DNA of 64,000 nucleotides from Cladorhizidae sp. MBARI D1340-BT2 (GCA_028752905.1 JAQNBH010000012.1:26731816-26795815); one strand, 5' to 3'. Positions 33,726 through 45,754 are shown, counted from the stretch's first letter. The notes: generated from the letters alone by a model not told the origin. Numbers and translations are program-made.

Positions 33726-34575
33726 TAGATTCCATGGCCCAGAACAAGTTTCCAGTCTTTATAGCAGTAAGTTCACCATACAAACAACCTAGCTGTGCTC
33801 ATCGACTCTTGACATCATAATACAATTCCTATGGGGGGTAAAATGATTGATACTAAAAGCTAAACACACTCAACATAATCGAAGGTCATTATGGAACTTA
33901 TAGCAACACTAAACCACGCAACAACTATACACAACATGTATCAGTTGTTTATGGTAATGTATGCTCCGTGGTTTTGGGCAGTTGAGGGGCCTGACTTTGG
34001 TTATTACATCACATATATTAGATAAAAACACTTTATAAATCATTAACTATGATGCATGTGCAAGTTAGGAAACTCCAAAGTAAGTTATTTTGACCTTCTT
34101 CGCCATGTTTCATTTGCTTTTCAATTTTACACCAGTTTAAAAAATAATGGTTTCTAGCCGCTGTGCTATCATGATGTTGTTTGGACCTTCCACAACCTTA
34201 AGATGGAATTTAAAATTCAAGTCAGATGGAGGATTGCTTGAAGTCAGATATAGGTGGCAGAGAAGAGGATTACCTTTACATTTATAATGATCAATATCAT
34301 ATTTGCTAATGGAAGGATGTACCAGAGCTTTTAAATACCACCCAATGTGTTGATCAGCTTCATCCTCTAACGAACTCTCCTTATTTTCCTGGAATCAAAC
34401 AACATCATCTACAATGAATTGAACTTCTTCACCATGCAATGTTCTCTTCAAGAAAGCTTTTTACACTGGTTTGAAAGATGATACAATTTATCTACAACAG
34501 AAAAGTATAGATTCCAACTGGCAGAACTGCGAGAGGGACTGCTGAACAGACTCCTACTATACATGGAAACCAAGT
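33726..34575. other. mostly no recognised gene; possible eroded exon near 34230-34450 (minus)
   Basis: A minus reading HIGWYLKALVHPSISKYDID and neighbours looks protein-like and lies just downstream of the ZU5-like exon, but a stop interrupts it. No family is assigned. Confidence 0.3.
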
Positions 34576-34609
34576 ATTACTTCTCAGGGTGAGAAGGGAA
34601 AAAACTTAC

Positions 34610-34972
34610 ACCATATTCGTAAAGTTCCCACATGATTGTATAGAATGAAAACTTCTTTATACGAAGTTCTCCATAAATGAAAGTGAAGTGACCGCCTTCA
34701 ATGATGTGGTACTGGAATGGAGTTTTGGTATCTGAGCAGCAGGCGAAGGACAGGCGGTGTATGTCATCTTTGGCCACACAATGCTGGATTGTGATGTTGA
34801 CTGGTGTGTTAAGTTCTTGGGAAGAGTCTATCTGGTATATTTCACTCACATGCTCATGGTTGTCAGGAAACACACATTTGCCAGATACAAATGCAGAAGC
34901 ATGGAAAGTACACTCTGTGACAATAGAAGGGAGACCAAGTGTAGTTTGAGGCCATAATTTTTCTATTCTAGA
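34610..34972 (-). CDS. exon encoding a ZU5-like domain (partial host gene)
   Basis: The minus frame is open for about 120 codons and reads TFHASAFVSGKCVFPDNHEH, then VSEIYQIDSSQELNTPVNIT and IQHCVAKDDIHRLSFACC. The pattern (V)SxIYxI...L..PVxIxIxHC followed by a strand-rich tail with F...GGxF is that of ZU5 domains, found in ankyrins, UNC5 and many invertebrate receptor-like proteins. On the minus strand it is bounded by TATTTCTCTAG, a good acceptor (near 34971), and by GGT|GTAAGT, a strong donor (GT at 34609-34608). No other exon of the gene is certain. It is one of the few parts of the window that looks like intact host coding sequence. The family call is moderate. Confidence 0.5.
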
Positions 34973-35847
34973 GAAATACTCATTCCTGTGTACATAACTG
35001 AAATTTCCCCGAAAGAATTGCCTTGATTACCTCCACAAATGTGTAGTAGTTATATACTGACACAAAATTATAATAATTATATGTTCACTCATCAAAATAT
35101 AATCAGGGCCATAGCTAGTGGTCAGACTAGTCAGATTTTAGATTGACTAATATTGTGGACATAATAATATATATATATAAATATACATATGTATATTATG
35201 TAACTCAAGTTCTTGATTCTTGAACACACAGTTTATCAGTGTTCTAGAAATAAAGTTAATGATAATCACTGAGTACCACATGTTTCTATGGTGACATTTA
35301 CCATGAAACACCACGGCATTCAGGAAGCATGAAAACAGATGATGGGAGTACTCTATTTACCTATTGGTAATCAATATTATATCACAAACTAATAATAGAG
35401 CAAAGGCACTAGGAATGATTCCATGTAAGCACAAGTGCCTATATATGCAGCTTTTATGCAAAGAAGGGCTTCCAAAAACAGCAGTAAGGACCTAATAAGA
35501 GCCTGTTAATAATGACAGTTATAATCATCAACCACTTCTCATTTTTCTTGCTTTCTCATTAAACTGGAAGTATGGTTCTCTTGTACTCTTATATTACAAT
35601 TCAGCATTCTACTGGGCATGTGCAGATACAAAATAACACATTTTGAACAAATTAATTATTTTGTGAGATGTTTTGGTTTGCATCTGTTGATTATCGTCTG
35701 AAAATATATCTCACAGTCGATGGTGATTTCAAAGACTTCATATATTATCGATGGGATAACAATAATATAAGAGTCTAGAAAGTGTTTGGTGCAATTATAC
35801 AAAGAACATAGTGCATAAACATATTATAGTGTTAATTTGAAACTTAT
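34973..35847. other. no recognised gene
   Basis: Includes a TA-rich run (35168-35190) and CAGGGCCATAGCTAG near 35104, which resembles the hAT-type terminus at 29158 but is not paired with anything I can see. Confidence 0.35.
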
Positions 35848-36025
35848 CCTACTTACCAGAAGTCAAAGAAAAATATATAGAGACTATATACAAAATTCAA
35901 AGTTTTGCCCATATTAAAAATGAATTGCTACATGTCCCTACTTACCAGAAGTCAAAGAAAAATATATAGAGACTATATACAAAATTCAAAGTTTTGCCCA
36001 TATTAAAAATGAATTGCTACATGTC
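35848..36025. repeat. 89-bp perfect tandem duplication
   Basis: Two adjacent copies beginning CCTACTTACCAGAAGTCAAA and ending GAATTGCTACATGT. I saw no differences between the copies apart from the junction, so it is recent. Confidence 0.95.
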
Positions 36026-37686
36026 ATGAATATATCAATATAACTTCATATCTTTCCTGGAAGCTATTATGCTGAGGACAATTTCTTAGGCTTTATAAAG
36101 AAGGATCCTCAACCCATCCCAAAAGCCTCCACTGCTCATGCAATATGAGGTCCAACTATGAGCCTGGCACAGGCTGAGACACCTAAGGAGAACCTACTCT
36201 CCCAGGTTTCTCATGGTTTCCCGATAGATCCAGAAGGCCACTCTTGAGGCTTGAAATGTTTAAAAGTAAGACCCCAATGGTAAGGAATAGATGACCAATC
36301 CAGTCTTCTGCACCAAGGAAGTCACGCTGCTGCAGGAAGTTGAGAATCTTGCAGCCTTTCTCAAGACACATCCACAACCCTCAGGAAAGAGAGAAGTACA
36401 TGAGGGAGGGGTCAGGATAGAGAGCCAGACGTTTCGGCAACCTCTGACCTTTGATCATCAATAACTTCCAATACAGACATTTTCATAACTCATTTTGAAG
36501 AGCAAAGAAAAAGCTCCAAAATGAGTTTGTGATCAAAACAAAAATTTGTACAAAGGCAATGCTATCATTGCTTTTGACTAAAAAGTTAGCCTCATGTAAA
36601 CATTGCAGTTAAATTTTTCTTCAACGAGACCTCCTCCTTCACTGTTCAGGCTGACCTCACTTGTTTCTTGAGTTCTTGATCTTGACTTGCTTCAGGCACA
36701 AATGTGTCTGTGAGAGAGAGGAAGAAGTCAACAAATATGTACAGCATGGTGTGGATATCACCTTGCTCTAAGCACCATTCTCATGTAATTGAGTGTTGTG
36801 TGTGTGTGTGTGCAGGGATGTATACAGAAGAAAATTTTCCGGAGGTGGTGGGGTTGTGGTGTATGGTGTCTTCACTTTTATTTAGTATGTGGTAGAAAAG
36901 CCACATGCCACAGTGCACAAATCTGTAATGGTCTGTTTCCACGTGGAATTTTGTTAACGTGCAATGATTTGGTCCACCTCGATAGTCAACAGAACAATAA
37001 TTATAGTAAGTCAAAATCACATTGAGACGAATCTTATTTGAACTTGGTAATTCTTGTTTTGATGTGTGTAAAATAATAAGCTACGCACCTTCATGTATAA
37101 TTTATCATACAGGTATTTTAATCATTATAATTATATAGGCTACAAAGATACATGATATACTGTGAAGATTCAAATACTGTAGGCAACAATGTAGAAATAA
37201 GGTTCAAGGGACTCTAAAATGAAGCGCCCTATCACAGGAATGAGTGTTTTGAATGTGTCTTCATAATAATGAAAACATAATACTTTACGTCTACAGTGTA
37301 CCACAATTTTTTATTTGATCTGAATTATAGCATTCCAGAAGTGTGAATACATAATATGCATGCTAGAACAATACATGACCATCACAATGATAACAGAGAA
37401 AGAAAATACCATGCAGAAACCAATAATTGCAACAAACAACATACAGATTGAAGTAAAACACAAGGAAACTACTGGGTGAATTCTACCATGGTGTGATGTT
37501 TGGAAGGGGAAAAAACAGTCCTTCTTTGTGAGACACAGAAACAAAAAATCGCCCAAATTAGCAAGCAGAGCTTCAGAGTCAACACTTGTCTGGCCAAGGT
37601 AAGACAAGATACCATCACCTTCTTGGCGTCATACTAAGATACTGACTGAAGTTCATGATAGTGCCTGTAATACATAGCACTTACTT
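36026..37686. other. no recognised gene; (TG)n at 36797-36812
   Basis: A 64-codon minus frame at 36183-36377 (NFLQQRDFLGAEDWIGHLFL) looks protein-like but is unassigned. AGACGTTTCGGCAACC near 36428 resembles motifs at 9739 and 20546. After the TG run, GCAGGGATGTATACAG resembles a hAT-type terminus. Confidence 0.35.
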
Positions 37687-38044
37687 ATGGAAAAAAGACA
37701 ATGTTTCTCTTTGGAGTGGGTCTTTAAGGCTTTGGATGCAGATGGGGACTTTGATGAGCCATTTGCTGATGAAAGTGATGAAGAATTTGAAGGCCTGCAG
37801 GAAGGTAAAGTGAACAAACAATATTTGAAGAGGAAGCTGCTCATTCTTCTGCGATACCTACTGCATTATACACCTCACCTTTCATCAACCATCTACCCAA
37901 GTACATTTGAATGTCGCTTTTACCCCACCCATCTCCCCATCTCAGTAAAAGACTCCATGGTTGCTTCCACATCAGACTCAGCAAACACTACTACTACCTG
38001 CCACGTTTACCATCATCGCTATCGACAACACAAACTTCCAAATC

Positions 38045-38970
38045 CCAGTGGCGTGGTCAATACTGATGTGGTATGAGGCTGGGGTGTGGTCAATACTGAT
38101 GTGGTTTGAGGCTGGGGTGTGATCGATACTGATGTGGTTTAGGGTGCGGTGTGATGTAGGAATGACCACACCCCAGCCTCAAACCGCATTAGTATTGGCC
38201 ACACTCCAGCCTCAAACCACATCAGTATTGACCACACCCATTCATCGAACCAAATCAGTAATGGCCACACCCACTCCTCAAACCACACCACTATTGACCA
38301 CACCCCATCCTCAAACCACATCGGTATCGACCACACCCCATCCTCAAACCAGACCAGTATCGACCACACCCCAGCCTCAAACTACATCAGTATAGACCAC
38401 ATCCCTTCTTAAACCACAACCCACATCAGTACTGACCACACCCCGGCACCAATCACATTGGTATTGACGACATCACTGCCGCAAACCACATCATTATTGG
38501 CCACACCCCTTCCTAGAACCACATCAATAGAGACCACACCCCTTCCTCAAACCACACCAGTATTGAGCACACCCCATCCTCAACCCACATCAGTATCGAC
38601 CACACTTCTTCCTCAAACCACATCGATATTGACCAAGCCCCATCCTCAACCCACATCAGTATCGACCACACCCAGACCTCAAACCACATTGACCACACCC
38701 CATCCTCAAACCACATCAGTATTGACCACACTGACTTCCGCACACCCCATCCTCAACCCACGTCAGTATCAACCACACCCCCTCACCAAACCACATCCGC
38801 ATTGACCACACCCACTTCCATACCCAGCCTCAACCTACAGCAATATTGACCATACACCAGCCCCAACCAACACCAGTATCAGCCACACCCACTTCCATAC
38901 CCAGCCTCAACCTACATGAGAATCGACCACACCCATGCCTCAACCAACATCAGTATCAACCACACCCACT
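38045..38970. repeat. 33-bp array with an internal inversion of orientation
   Basis: The unit includes ACCACACCCCATCCTCAAAC followed by CACATCAGTATTG. From about 38160 onward the units read on the plus strand. From 38045 to about 38150 three units lie in reverse (GTGGTCAATACTGATGTGGT). The junction near 38150-38162 makes a large potential hairpin. Because 33 is a multiple of 3, Thr/Pro-rich open frames (TTPHPQTTSVS) run through it. It lies within the piggyBac reading region. Confidence 0.92.
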
Positions 38971-39962
38971 TACACACCCCAGCCCCAATTCAATCTTATA
39001 CAGACTCAACAACAATCCAACCATCACCTTCTTTCACTGCTACCTCCTCAGCCTTGCCATCCACCGTCTCTTCCACGCAGACATTGTCTCCAGTTTGGTC
39101 CACAAACCTAGTGACCCCTACCATTTGACCCCTACCATTTATCCATTCACATACTCAGTAGGACCTACAGTTCCTATTCCGGAATCACCACTGGAGGTAT
39201 TTGAACTTTTTTTAAAACACCTAACATAGTGGAAGAGACAGTAGATCAGACAAACAATTATGCTGAAGAGGTCATGGGTGCTGAAGCCTATGTTTCTTGG
39301 AAAGAAATTACCGAGGATGACATTCAAGCATTCAAAGCTTCAGCATTCTTATGGGAATTAATCACCAGCCATCTACAGAAGACTACTGGAAGAGGATCCC
39401 ATCCACAACTACAAACCAATAGCCCAAAGAATATCTAGGGATAGGTACAGGGATATTTCATGATTTGTACATTTTTCTACACTTTCCACAAGGGGCTGTG
39501 CAAATTATGACAGGTTGGGGAAAATCCCACCTCTTGTCAGCCCCACACAAGTTGTCATCCCTATACGTACAGCCCGAACTGCGAGATAGCAATTGATGAG
39601 GCTATAATTAACTTTCAGGGACATTCATCCCTGAAACAGTACATGCCCATGAAACCCATCAAAAGAGGTATCAAGGTGTGGGTTCGGGCTGATAGCTGAA
39701 ACCCTTTTCTGTCTCGCAGTTCGAAGTATATACAGGGAAAAAGAAAGGTGCAGTTGAACAGCACATGGGAACAAGAGTGGTGAAGGACCTAACTGAGGAC
39801 CTACAGGACAAGTGGCACCATGCCTATTTCAACAACTTTTTTTTTTACCTCCCACAGCCTGTTGGCAGATTTGGAGAGGAGAGGGTTCTATGGATGTGGG
39901 ACTGCCAGGAAAGACAGGTGTGGTTTCGCTGAGGAGCTGAAGAACGCCAAATTCAAGAAAAG

Positions 39963-40099
39963 GTAAAAATTAATGTGCATTCTATAAACACAATTTAGTA
40001 CAACAATGCCACAAACATTTTGGGGTTGTATATCAGTTCATACATGTTATTTACAATAATTATGGGATACTCATTATATGAACTAGTAAACATTTTTAG
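39963..40099 (+). other. spliceosomal intron in the piggyBac transposase
   Basis: AAG|GTAAAAATT at the 5' end and CATTTTTAG|GAGCC at the 3' end. Removing it restores the transposase frame (FKKRSQSLTMQSGKV). Confidence 0.65.
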
Positions 40100-40590
40100 G
40101 AGCCAGTCACTAACCATGCAATCCGGAAAAGTGTGTGGCATGGCAGGACTGAGAGATCATCATGCCTATGTACACCAACAGTGCCCCCAAGAGTGTCACC
40201 TCTGTCATTCGGCATATGAGCAATGGCAGCAGAGAGGAAATAAGCTGCCCCCTAGCTATACAGTCCTACAATAAATACATGGGAGGTGTGGACAAAAGTA
40301 ATCAGATCAGAGGATATTATAGGTGTCAGGTGAAAAGCAGAAAGTACTACAAATACATATATTACTTTCTGATCGATGTGGCAAACGCCTTCATTCTGCA
40401 CAAAGAATGGTCTGGAAGAGGCAGTGAATTTACGATCAAGAAGTTCCAGGATTCAGCTGGCCAAGGAGATCATCGGAGGTTATTGTAGCCGACGCAGAGC
40501 TGGGTGTAGTGGCTCCATTATCAAGAAGCTTCCTTTTCCCCACTTCCCGATAAAGAACCCTGCAACATCTGGGAATCGCAGTCGAGGTCA

Positions 40591-41259
40591 TTACACTTAT
40601 TGTTACCCACAACTTATTCTTTTCTTATGTGTGCATCCCATTACTCATGTAACTAGGCTGGCTTTAATACTAGCATTTGGTTGATATTAGCCATTCTTAT
40701 GCATTTGCATTCATTTATAAATAAAAAAAAAGAACAAAACACAAAAAAACAGAAGAGCCAATGGTGGTGCCAGTAATGTGGCATAATTATGGCTATGCCA
40801 GAGTGGAATCACGAGCACTGACTGCTACCTACTGTGGCACAAAAACAAATTATAGTCCTGCCTTCTCTCTCCTATGTACCAATATACTACATTCTAGTCA
40901 TATAAAATGTACTTGTGAGAAAGTGGGAAATTAAAGTTGCTTCATAGTTCAAGGGGTTAGTTTCTTCCACTGCTCTCTCCATCATGCCCATCCATGGGGT
41001 TGATGGAAGGTTAGTAGGACATTGGATTGAGGTTTAATATACAAAAAAATCTATGGATGGACGTACAAAACTCCGTATTATACCTACAGTTCAACTTAGC
41101 TGAGCTAGCAGCTACACATTGAACCAATCCAAATTTCATGAAATATCATCCAAATAAAAGAATAATACAATGAAAGTAATTTATTATTAACTAACTAACA
41201 ATTAAAAATTAAACTATTAATGAAAGTCTAATCCATAATTATTTCAGAATAATTTACAA
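40591..41259. other. no recognised gene
   Basis: AT-rich, includes the A-rich run near 40722-40750. Probably the 3' flank or 3' end of the piggyBac element. Confidence 0.4.
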
Positions 41260-42130
41260 TCAAACAGGGTATTGGGTTTTAATTTCTGCTAATATGTTAT
41301 AAGTGAAAGCCACAGTTGTTCCATTTAGCTCATGCCACATAGATTAGGGATGGGAGCTGGTGGCGATGAACTCCTTTCAACCGCTTGAGCTTCACCTGCA
41401 CAATATAATAATTGTTGTTTAAAAAAAAATTACGTTCCACACAAACCATACCCTGTTCCAATAGGACTCAATATGTTGGGTGTGCACACCCTATTTATAA
41501 ATTCAATGGAGTGATTTACTCTCTCATCCACAATCCCAGGCAGAGTAGCCACCTGCCTATAAGCTGCCCACTGGTCCGAATGGATTATTGATCCAGGTGC
41601 AACATGCGCCTGAATGATGGGTAGCAAGGTGGCTGCGTCTCTCTGCTCCACAACTTGCATGTAACCTAAACACATTTTCATTGAATTAAAATCTTTGAAA
41701 TAGGCACAATACGTTTATCAAGTGTACCAAGAGCAGGCGCATGGTCTGTCAACCAATCCAAATATCCAAATATCCATAATAGGTGGGCGGCCTCTATGAT
41801 GCTAAACAGTGAATAACCAAAGTGATCATCCATTAAAGTATATCAAGTGATACCATGGGTTTGTGTGTGAATTGTGACTCATCTATTTGAATAACAGATC
41901 CAACACCAGCAAGCACAATCTGGTTCCGACATAGTACTGCAGAGCACACTTCCCTAAGCCACTGGTACACAGTAATTGCCATTTTCTTGTTACAGCCACA
42001 CTCATCTGCTGCATCTAATACAGGGTACTGCCTCACCCACCCACCAATATATTAATAGCAGCCATGTCTGAAGTACCAGGTGAGATTTTGAGAAAAAAAT
42101 CCCTACTAATTGATTTCAGGAATTTACAAC
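41260..42130 (-). pseudogene. Merlin (ISXO2/IS1016-like) transposase with three micro-introns
   Basis: The minus strand reads RQYPVLDAADECGCNKKMA, VIQIDESQFTHKPM (first catalytic Asp), then HHRGRPPIMDIWIFGLVDRP, YMQVVEQRDAATLLPIIQAH, GSIIHSDQWAAYRQVATL (second Asp), VNHSIEFIN and, in a shifted frame, IESYWNRV (catalytic Glu), KLKRLKGVHRHQLPS, ending ELNGTTVAFTYNILAEIKTQ. This is the DDE_Tnp_IS1595 family used by Merlin elements. Splitting the reading are introns at 41802-41853 (52 bp), 41666-41727 (62 bp) and 41396-41451 (56 bp), each with GT-AG ends that restore the protein alignment. Single-base shifts near 41740 and 41470 and a late stop break it. Full length would be close to normal for the C-terminal half. 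No TIRs were found. Confidence 0.82.
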
Positions 42131-42236
42131 TTGGTCATGCCCCGTCCTTCAGGTCCGCTTTTTTTCTTTTTTTCTTAGCGCCATTGAACAACTATATACA
42201 CCTATACACGGGTATAACATAGTATGTGATGGCTAG

Positions 42237-42345
42237 GTACCCCTTCTTACCTGGAACATGAAAAAGAAAGAGCTAGTAGACCGTTGGTGTTGACCCTTTC
42301 TTACCTGGAACATGAAAAAGAAAGAGCTAGTAGACCCTTGCTGTT
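42237..42345. repeat. 53-bp tandem duplication
   Basis: CCTTCTTACCTGGAACATGA and AAAAAGAAAGAGCTAGTAGA occur twice in tandem with few differences. Confidence 0.9.
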
Positions 42346-43827
42346 GAGGTAGCCTATAATCTCTTCAAGCGCATGCATTTCTTGATGGCTGGAGTCGTAA
42401 AAGCCACTTGATCCAAAATATATATAATTATATAGCTTGCATTTCTCTAATGCTAGCGCGTGGCGTCATCTTCTGAGGGACTTCCAAGGGTCAGGCAAGT
42501 GAGTAGGATATACGGCTATCGAAGTTTCTGTAGAGTGAAGAACTCCTGAACGCTCGATTATACTCTTTTGAACTCGAAATTTGGTATTCACAGCGGACAC
42601 CAAAGCTTGACTAAATTCTTTTGTAATCAGGTAGCCAAGGCACCTCTTTCTCACTGGGCAATATTATCGTAAAACCCTTAAAATTAAGCCGTTTTCTTCA
42701 GTTTCCACCAGTGAATGGGTTAAAGTTAAACAGTGAATAGGTTAAAAGGGTTGGCCCTAGATCCCTTCGATTTGGATGTCAGGACCCGCTCTCCACTAAA
42801 TTAAGCCCGCTCGTTATGGAGACGGCAAAGAAAGCGGAAAAAAGAAGCGTTCCGAATACGGGTATGTCGAAAGAACACATTTAAAGCTAAAGTAGTTCTG
42901 AGTTAAAATGCTGTGCTAGCTAGCAGGTATAATACAATAGTCATGATTGAAAGTGCAAAGCCATGGTGAAGTTCTGGGACAGTGGGTAAATTTATTAGTA
43001 CAAAGTCAGGTCAGTCCATCAGTTAAGACAACTTGAATAAAAAAAGTTCTTTTATAGGATAAAAGCAGAAACTTCATAGAAACATGTGTTTACAGGAAAC
43101 AGATGTATATAATACAAGTAAAGAAAACGGACCTGACTTTAATAATGGCTTTGCATTCCTATATCTACCTACTTCTTATTTATCCACTGTCCCAAACCAT
43201 TGTCACCTAGGCTTGCACATTCTGTCAAGCTTAGGCACCAAACAGTTTTACAAAAAACGCTTGGAATGTTGAGTACATTAAAATGCTTAATCACTATCTT
43301 GTCAGTCAGTTAATGGTGATTAGAGAGAAAAGGATATATTAAAGTGAATGCTGAAGGACTGTTTGTGTGTGACTCATTATTACTTCTGGTTTGGGGTATG
43401 GCAGTTTTTGGAGCCACCATGCAGTCTCAGGCTATATAGCTATATATATTGTTTGTGCATGTTGTCTGTGCATTTAGATATCATTATTCCTGTTCTTGTC
43501 ACATGACGGAGTGCATTACTCTAAAGGAAAACAGGTTTCTATGTCTAGAAGGTTCACCAACAGGAGAACCCACAGACACTGGGCCTGCAACTCTCACCAA
43601 AAACATGGCACACCTGCTGTAGCTGGGAACCTAAAGCCTCTATTATGCACCACAAATACCACCGAACCTGTCCAGTGGTCTTGGCTGCTGGTTATTGGGA
43701 TGGTTATACTTATTATATGACACTAACTATAAATTGAGCAATGCAGAGTTTCCCCTGACATAGTATACCATAAGAGAAAGGGAGGAAGAAAGTTAAATTC
43801 TATTTTGTATACCGAAATTCGATATCT
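42346..43827. other. no recognised gene
   Basis: Small open frames at 42466-42654 (minus), 43084-43272 and 43496-43720 lack motifs I recognise. Confidence 0.4.
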
Positions 43828-44190
43828 TGGGCGTGTGGGTTGAAAATCAATTTCTTAAAATTAATTATCACCCGCACACTTGACCATGTACTCACATTTT
43901 AGCACTTAATGAAAACACTAAGTAGCAGCTGCTGGAACATCTAGCACTTTCCAATTAGGAGGTAGAACTGCAGAAAATCAGGTTTTGAGGTCCCCAACTT
44001 GACTACCTATAACTGGAGCATAGTTGTACCTATGTAAGAGTTTAATATAAAAAGAGCATACAGAGAGAGCTATCTTTTAAGCTATATATCATTCATAGAG
44101 TAAAGTGCACGCAATTTATGGAGCTCTGAAATTGTAGCCACAGTTACTTTTCATTTTGTAAAAAATGGTATTATGAAGCTCATGCCCCCT
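43828..44190 (-). mobile_element. foldback-family half copy, diverged
   Basis: It matches the right arm of the element at 55611-57265: AGAGAGAGCTATCTTTTAAG, AGCTATATATCA and ATGGAGCTCTGAAATTGTA appear in the same order. The inverted GTGTGGGT...ACCCGCACAC pair near 43833-43880 corresponds to the palindrome centre. The end is probably near the CCCCCTGAG at about 44187. No coding capacity. Confidence 0.6.
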
Positions 44191-44995
44191 GAGAGTTTGA
44201 CTGGTATAATTTCTAGCCATTCCATTGTCGTTTCTTGAAGAAGATTTTCCTATAGCTCTATCTAGTGCCTTGTAAGTATCATTGGGAGAGAGAGAGAGTA
44301 GCTGGTTAACTATCATCTATAGAGAAGTTGAAATGTGAATTGTAAAGGAATTTTTCTTGGTTGGTTGAATCACGTCATATTAGATGAAATAAAATTAGCT
44401 TCTTCCCAACAAATTACACCTAGCCTCAGCTAGAATGAATTATGCAAAGTTCTTCATTTTTGTTCAGCTACTTTTAGAGATCTTGACATATTAGATGCTG
44501 AGCAAGAAGCAGATCATAGATCATATTCCTCCTGGTAACTATGTGAGGGTAAGTTTTCCAGTACAATGCAAATGCTGGTTAGGCAGATTTTCTATAGGCT
44601 ACCCAACCTGTCCAAGCGAGATGGAGAGCTGACTTTTGGGCCAGATAGAGGATTGTAATTGGGTGATAGTGGAGAACTTCTATGCTTGGTTTAGAGATGC
44701 ATCCGGGAATTTTTAAATAAAATTCCGACATTTAGTTCCAAACATGTACCTTTGTCACACTAATAATTATTGAGACATTAGCACTCTTCCGCTCCATAAT
44801 CTCTATCCCTGAATTATGCATATTCATGGTCAAGATGCAATCTGAATTTAATTTACATGGAAAGCAAAACTAGCAATAGACACAACTGAAATAGATGTGT
44901 GCATGAAACCAAGATGCACTGCCTTTTACGATGCTGGGGATATCCACAGATGTGAGTCTCAGGCAGGTATCTGCAGCTTGATGATCATTAATAAG
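44191..44995. other. no recognised gene
   Basis: No motif or repeat stands out. Confidence 0.4.
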
Positions 44996-45205
44996 GACCA
45001 TGTCACATATTTGGCTGCACATAGTGACTACAGGTTGGGTTATGTGAAGAACCATGTCTCATATTTGGCTGTACATAGTGACCACAAGTTGGGAACCATG
45101 TCACATATTTGGCTGCACATATATAGTGACCACAGGTTGGGTTATGTGAAGAACCATGTCACATATTTGGCTGCACATAGTGACCACAGGTTGGGAAATG
45201 TGGGA
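44996..45205. repeat. tandem repeat of about 42-60 bp, four copies
   Basis: Units contain CATGTCACATATTTGGCTGC and ACATAGTGACCACAGGTTGG. Some units also carry GTTATGTGAAGAAC. Open frames across it are by-products. Confidence 0.92.
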
Positions 45206-45754
45206 TATGATAGGCTTCAGTAGGCCACCTCACGGGGCAGTGCAGAATCTATGGTTCCCCTTGGGTGTGTCAATGTCTGCCCGTTATGCTACTTCAGCCA
45301 TTGGTCCACATTTACTCACAATGTTGAGCAAGTTCTTTTGTCTGGAGTTAATCAAGTACTTAGCTAGCTGCACTGACTAGAGATAGCAGAAGCAGTTTAT
45401 AAGTAAGTAGTTGTCTAGAATAGGTTATAGCAGGTCATCTTTACCCACACCCACCATGCTTGTGAGGAGCAGAGTAATCGTATTTTCAGCTGGGTCAGAA
45501 AGGGTCTCAATAACTAACCATGAAAGCCAATAAACCATCAAGGCCGTAACTATTCACTTTTATGGTTCGAAATCCACTTTTTGGGTTATAGCTTTCCACT
45601 TTTTGGATTCTAATACGTTGTAGATACAGAAAATTGAAGAGGTGGGTTCTTCCAATAAACTTTATGACTGCCACACTCACTTTATTAAACCACATCCAGT
45701 TTTCAAAAGTCATTTAAATAATGAGCAGACATTTACATAAACCATTTACTGTGT
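45206..45754. other. no recognised gene
   Basis: Probably 3' flank of the hAT element that follows. The left terminus of that element was not located. Confidence 0.35.

Larger units (their letters stand above)
37687..40590 (+). pseudogene. piggyBac transposase (DDE_Tnp_1_7), interrupted by a minisatellite, with one intron
   Basis: 37687-38076 encodes an acidic N-terminus (LDADGDFDEPFADESDEEFE). 38045-38970 is a 33-bp array. The catalytic part starts with VGPTVPIPESPLEVFELF (39160-39215), then EVMGAEAYVSWKEITEDDI. EIAIDEAIINFQGHSSLKQY (about 39582-39640) holds the first catalytic Asp. GAVEQHMGTRVVKDLTEDLQ and YFNNFFFY (about 39822-39845) follow, where the second catalytic Asp of YFDNFFTS has become Asn. 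SYNKYMGGVDKSNQIRGYY (about 40260-40320) keeps the third. A GT-AG intron of 137 bp (39963-40099) joins FKKR to SQSLTMQSGKV in frame. Stops and frameshifts are present. piggyBac enzymes cut and paste at TTAA. This copy is dead. Confidence 0.85.

Noticed and set aside
38132..38805. Thr/Pro-rich mucin-like open frames
   Set aside because: They arise from the 33-bp array, whose period is a multiple of three, inside a dead piggyBac element; no signal peptide or other domain.
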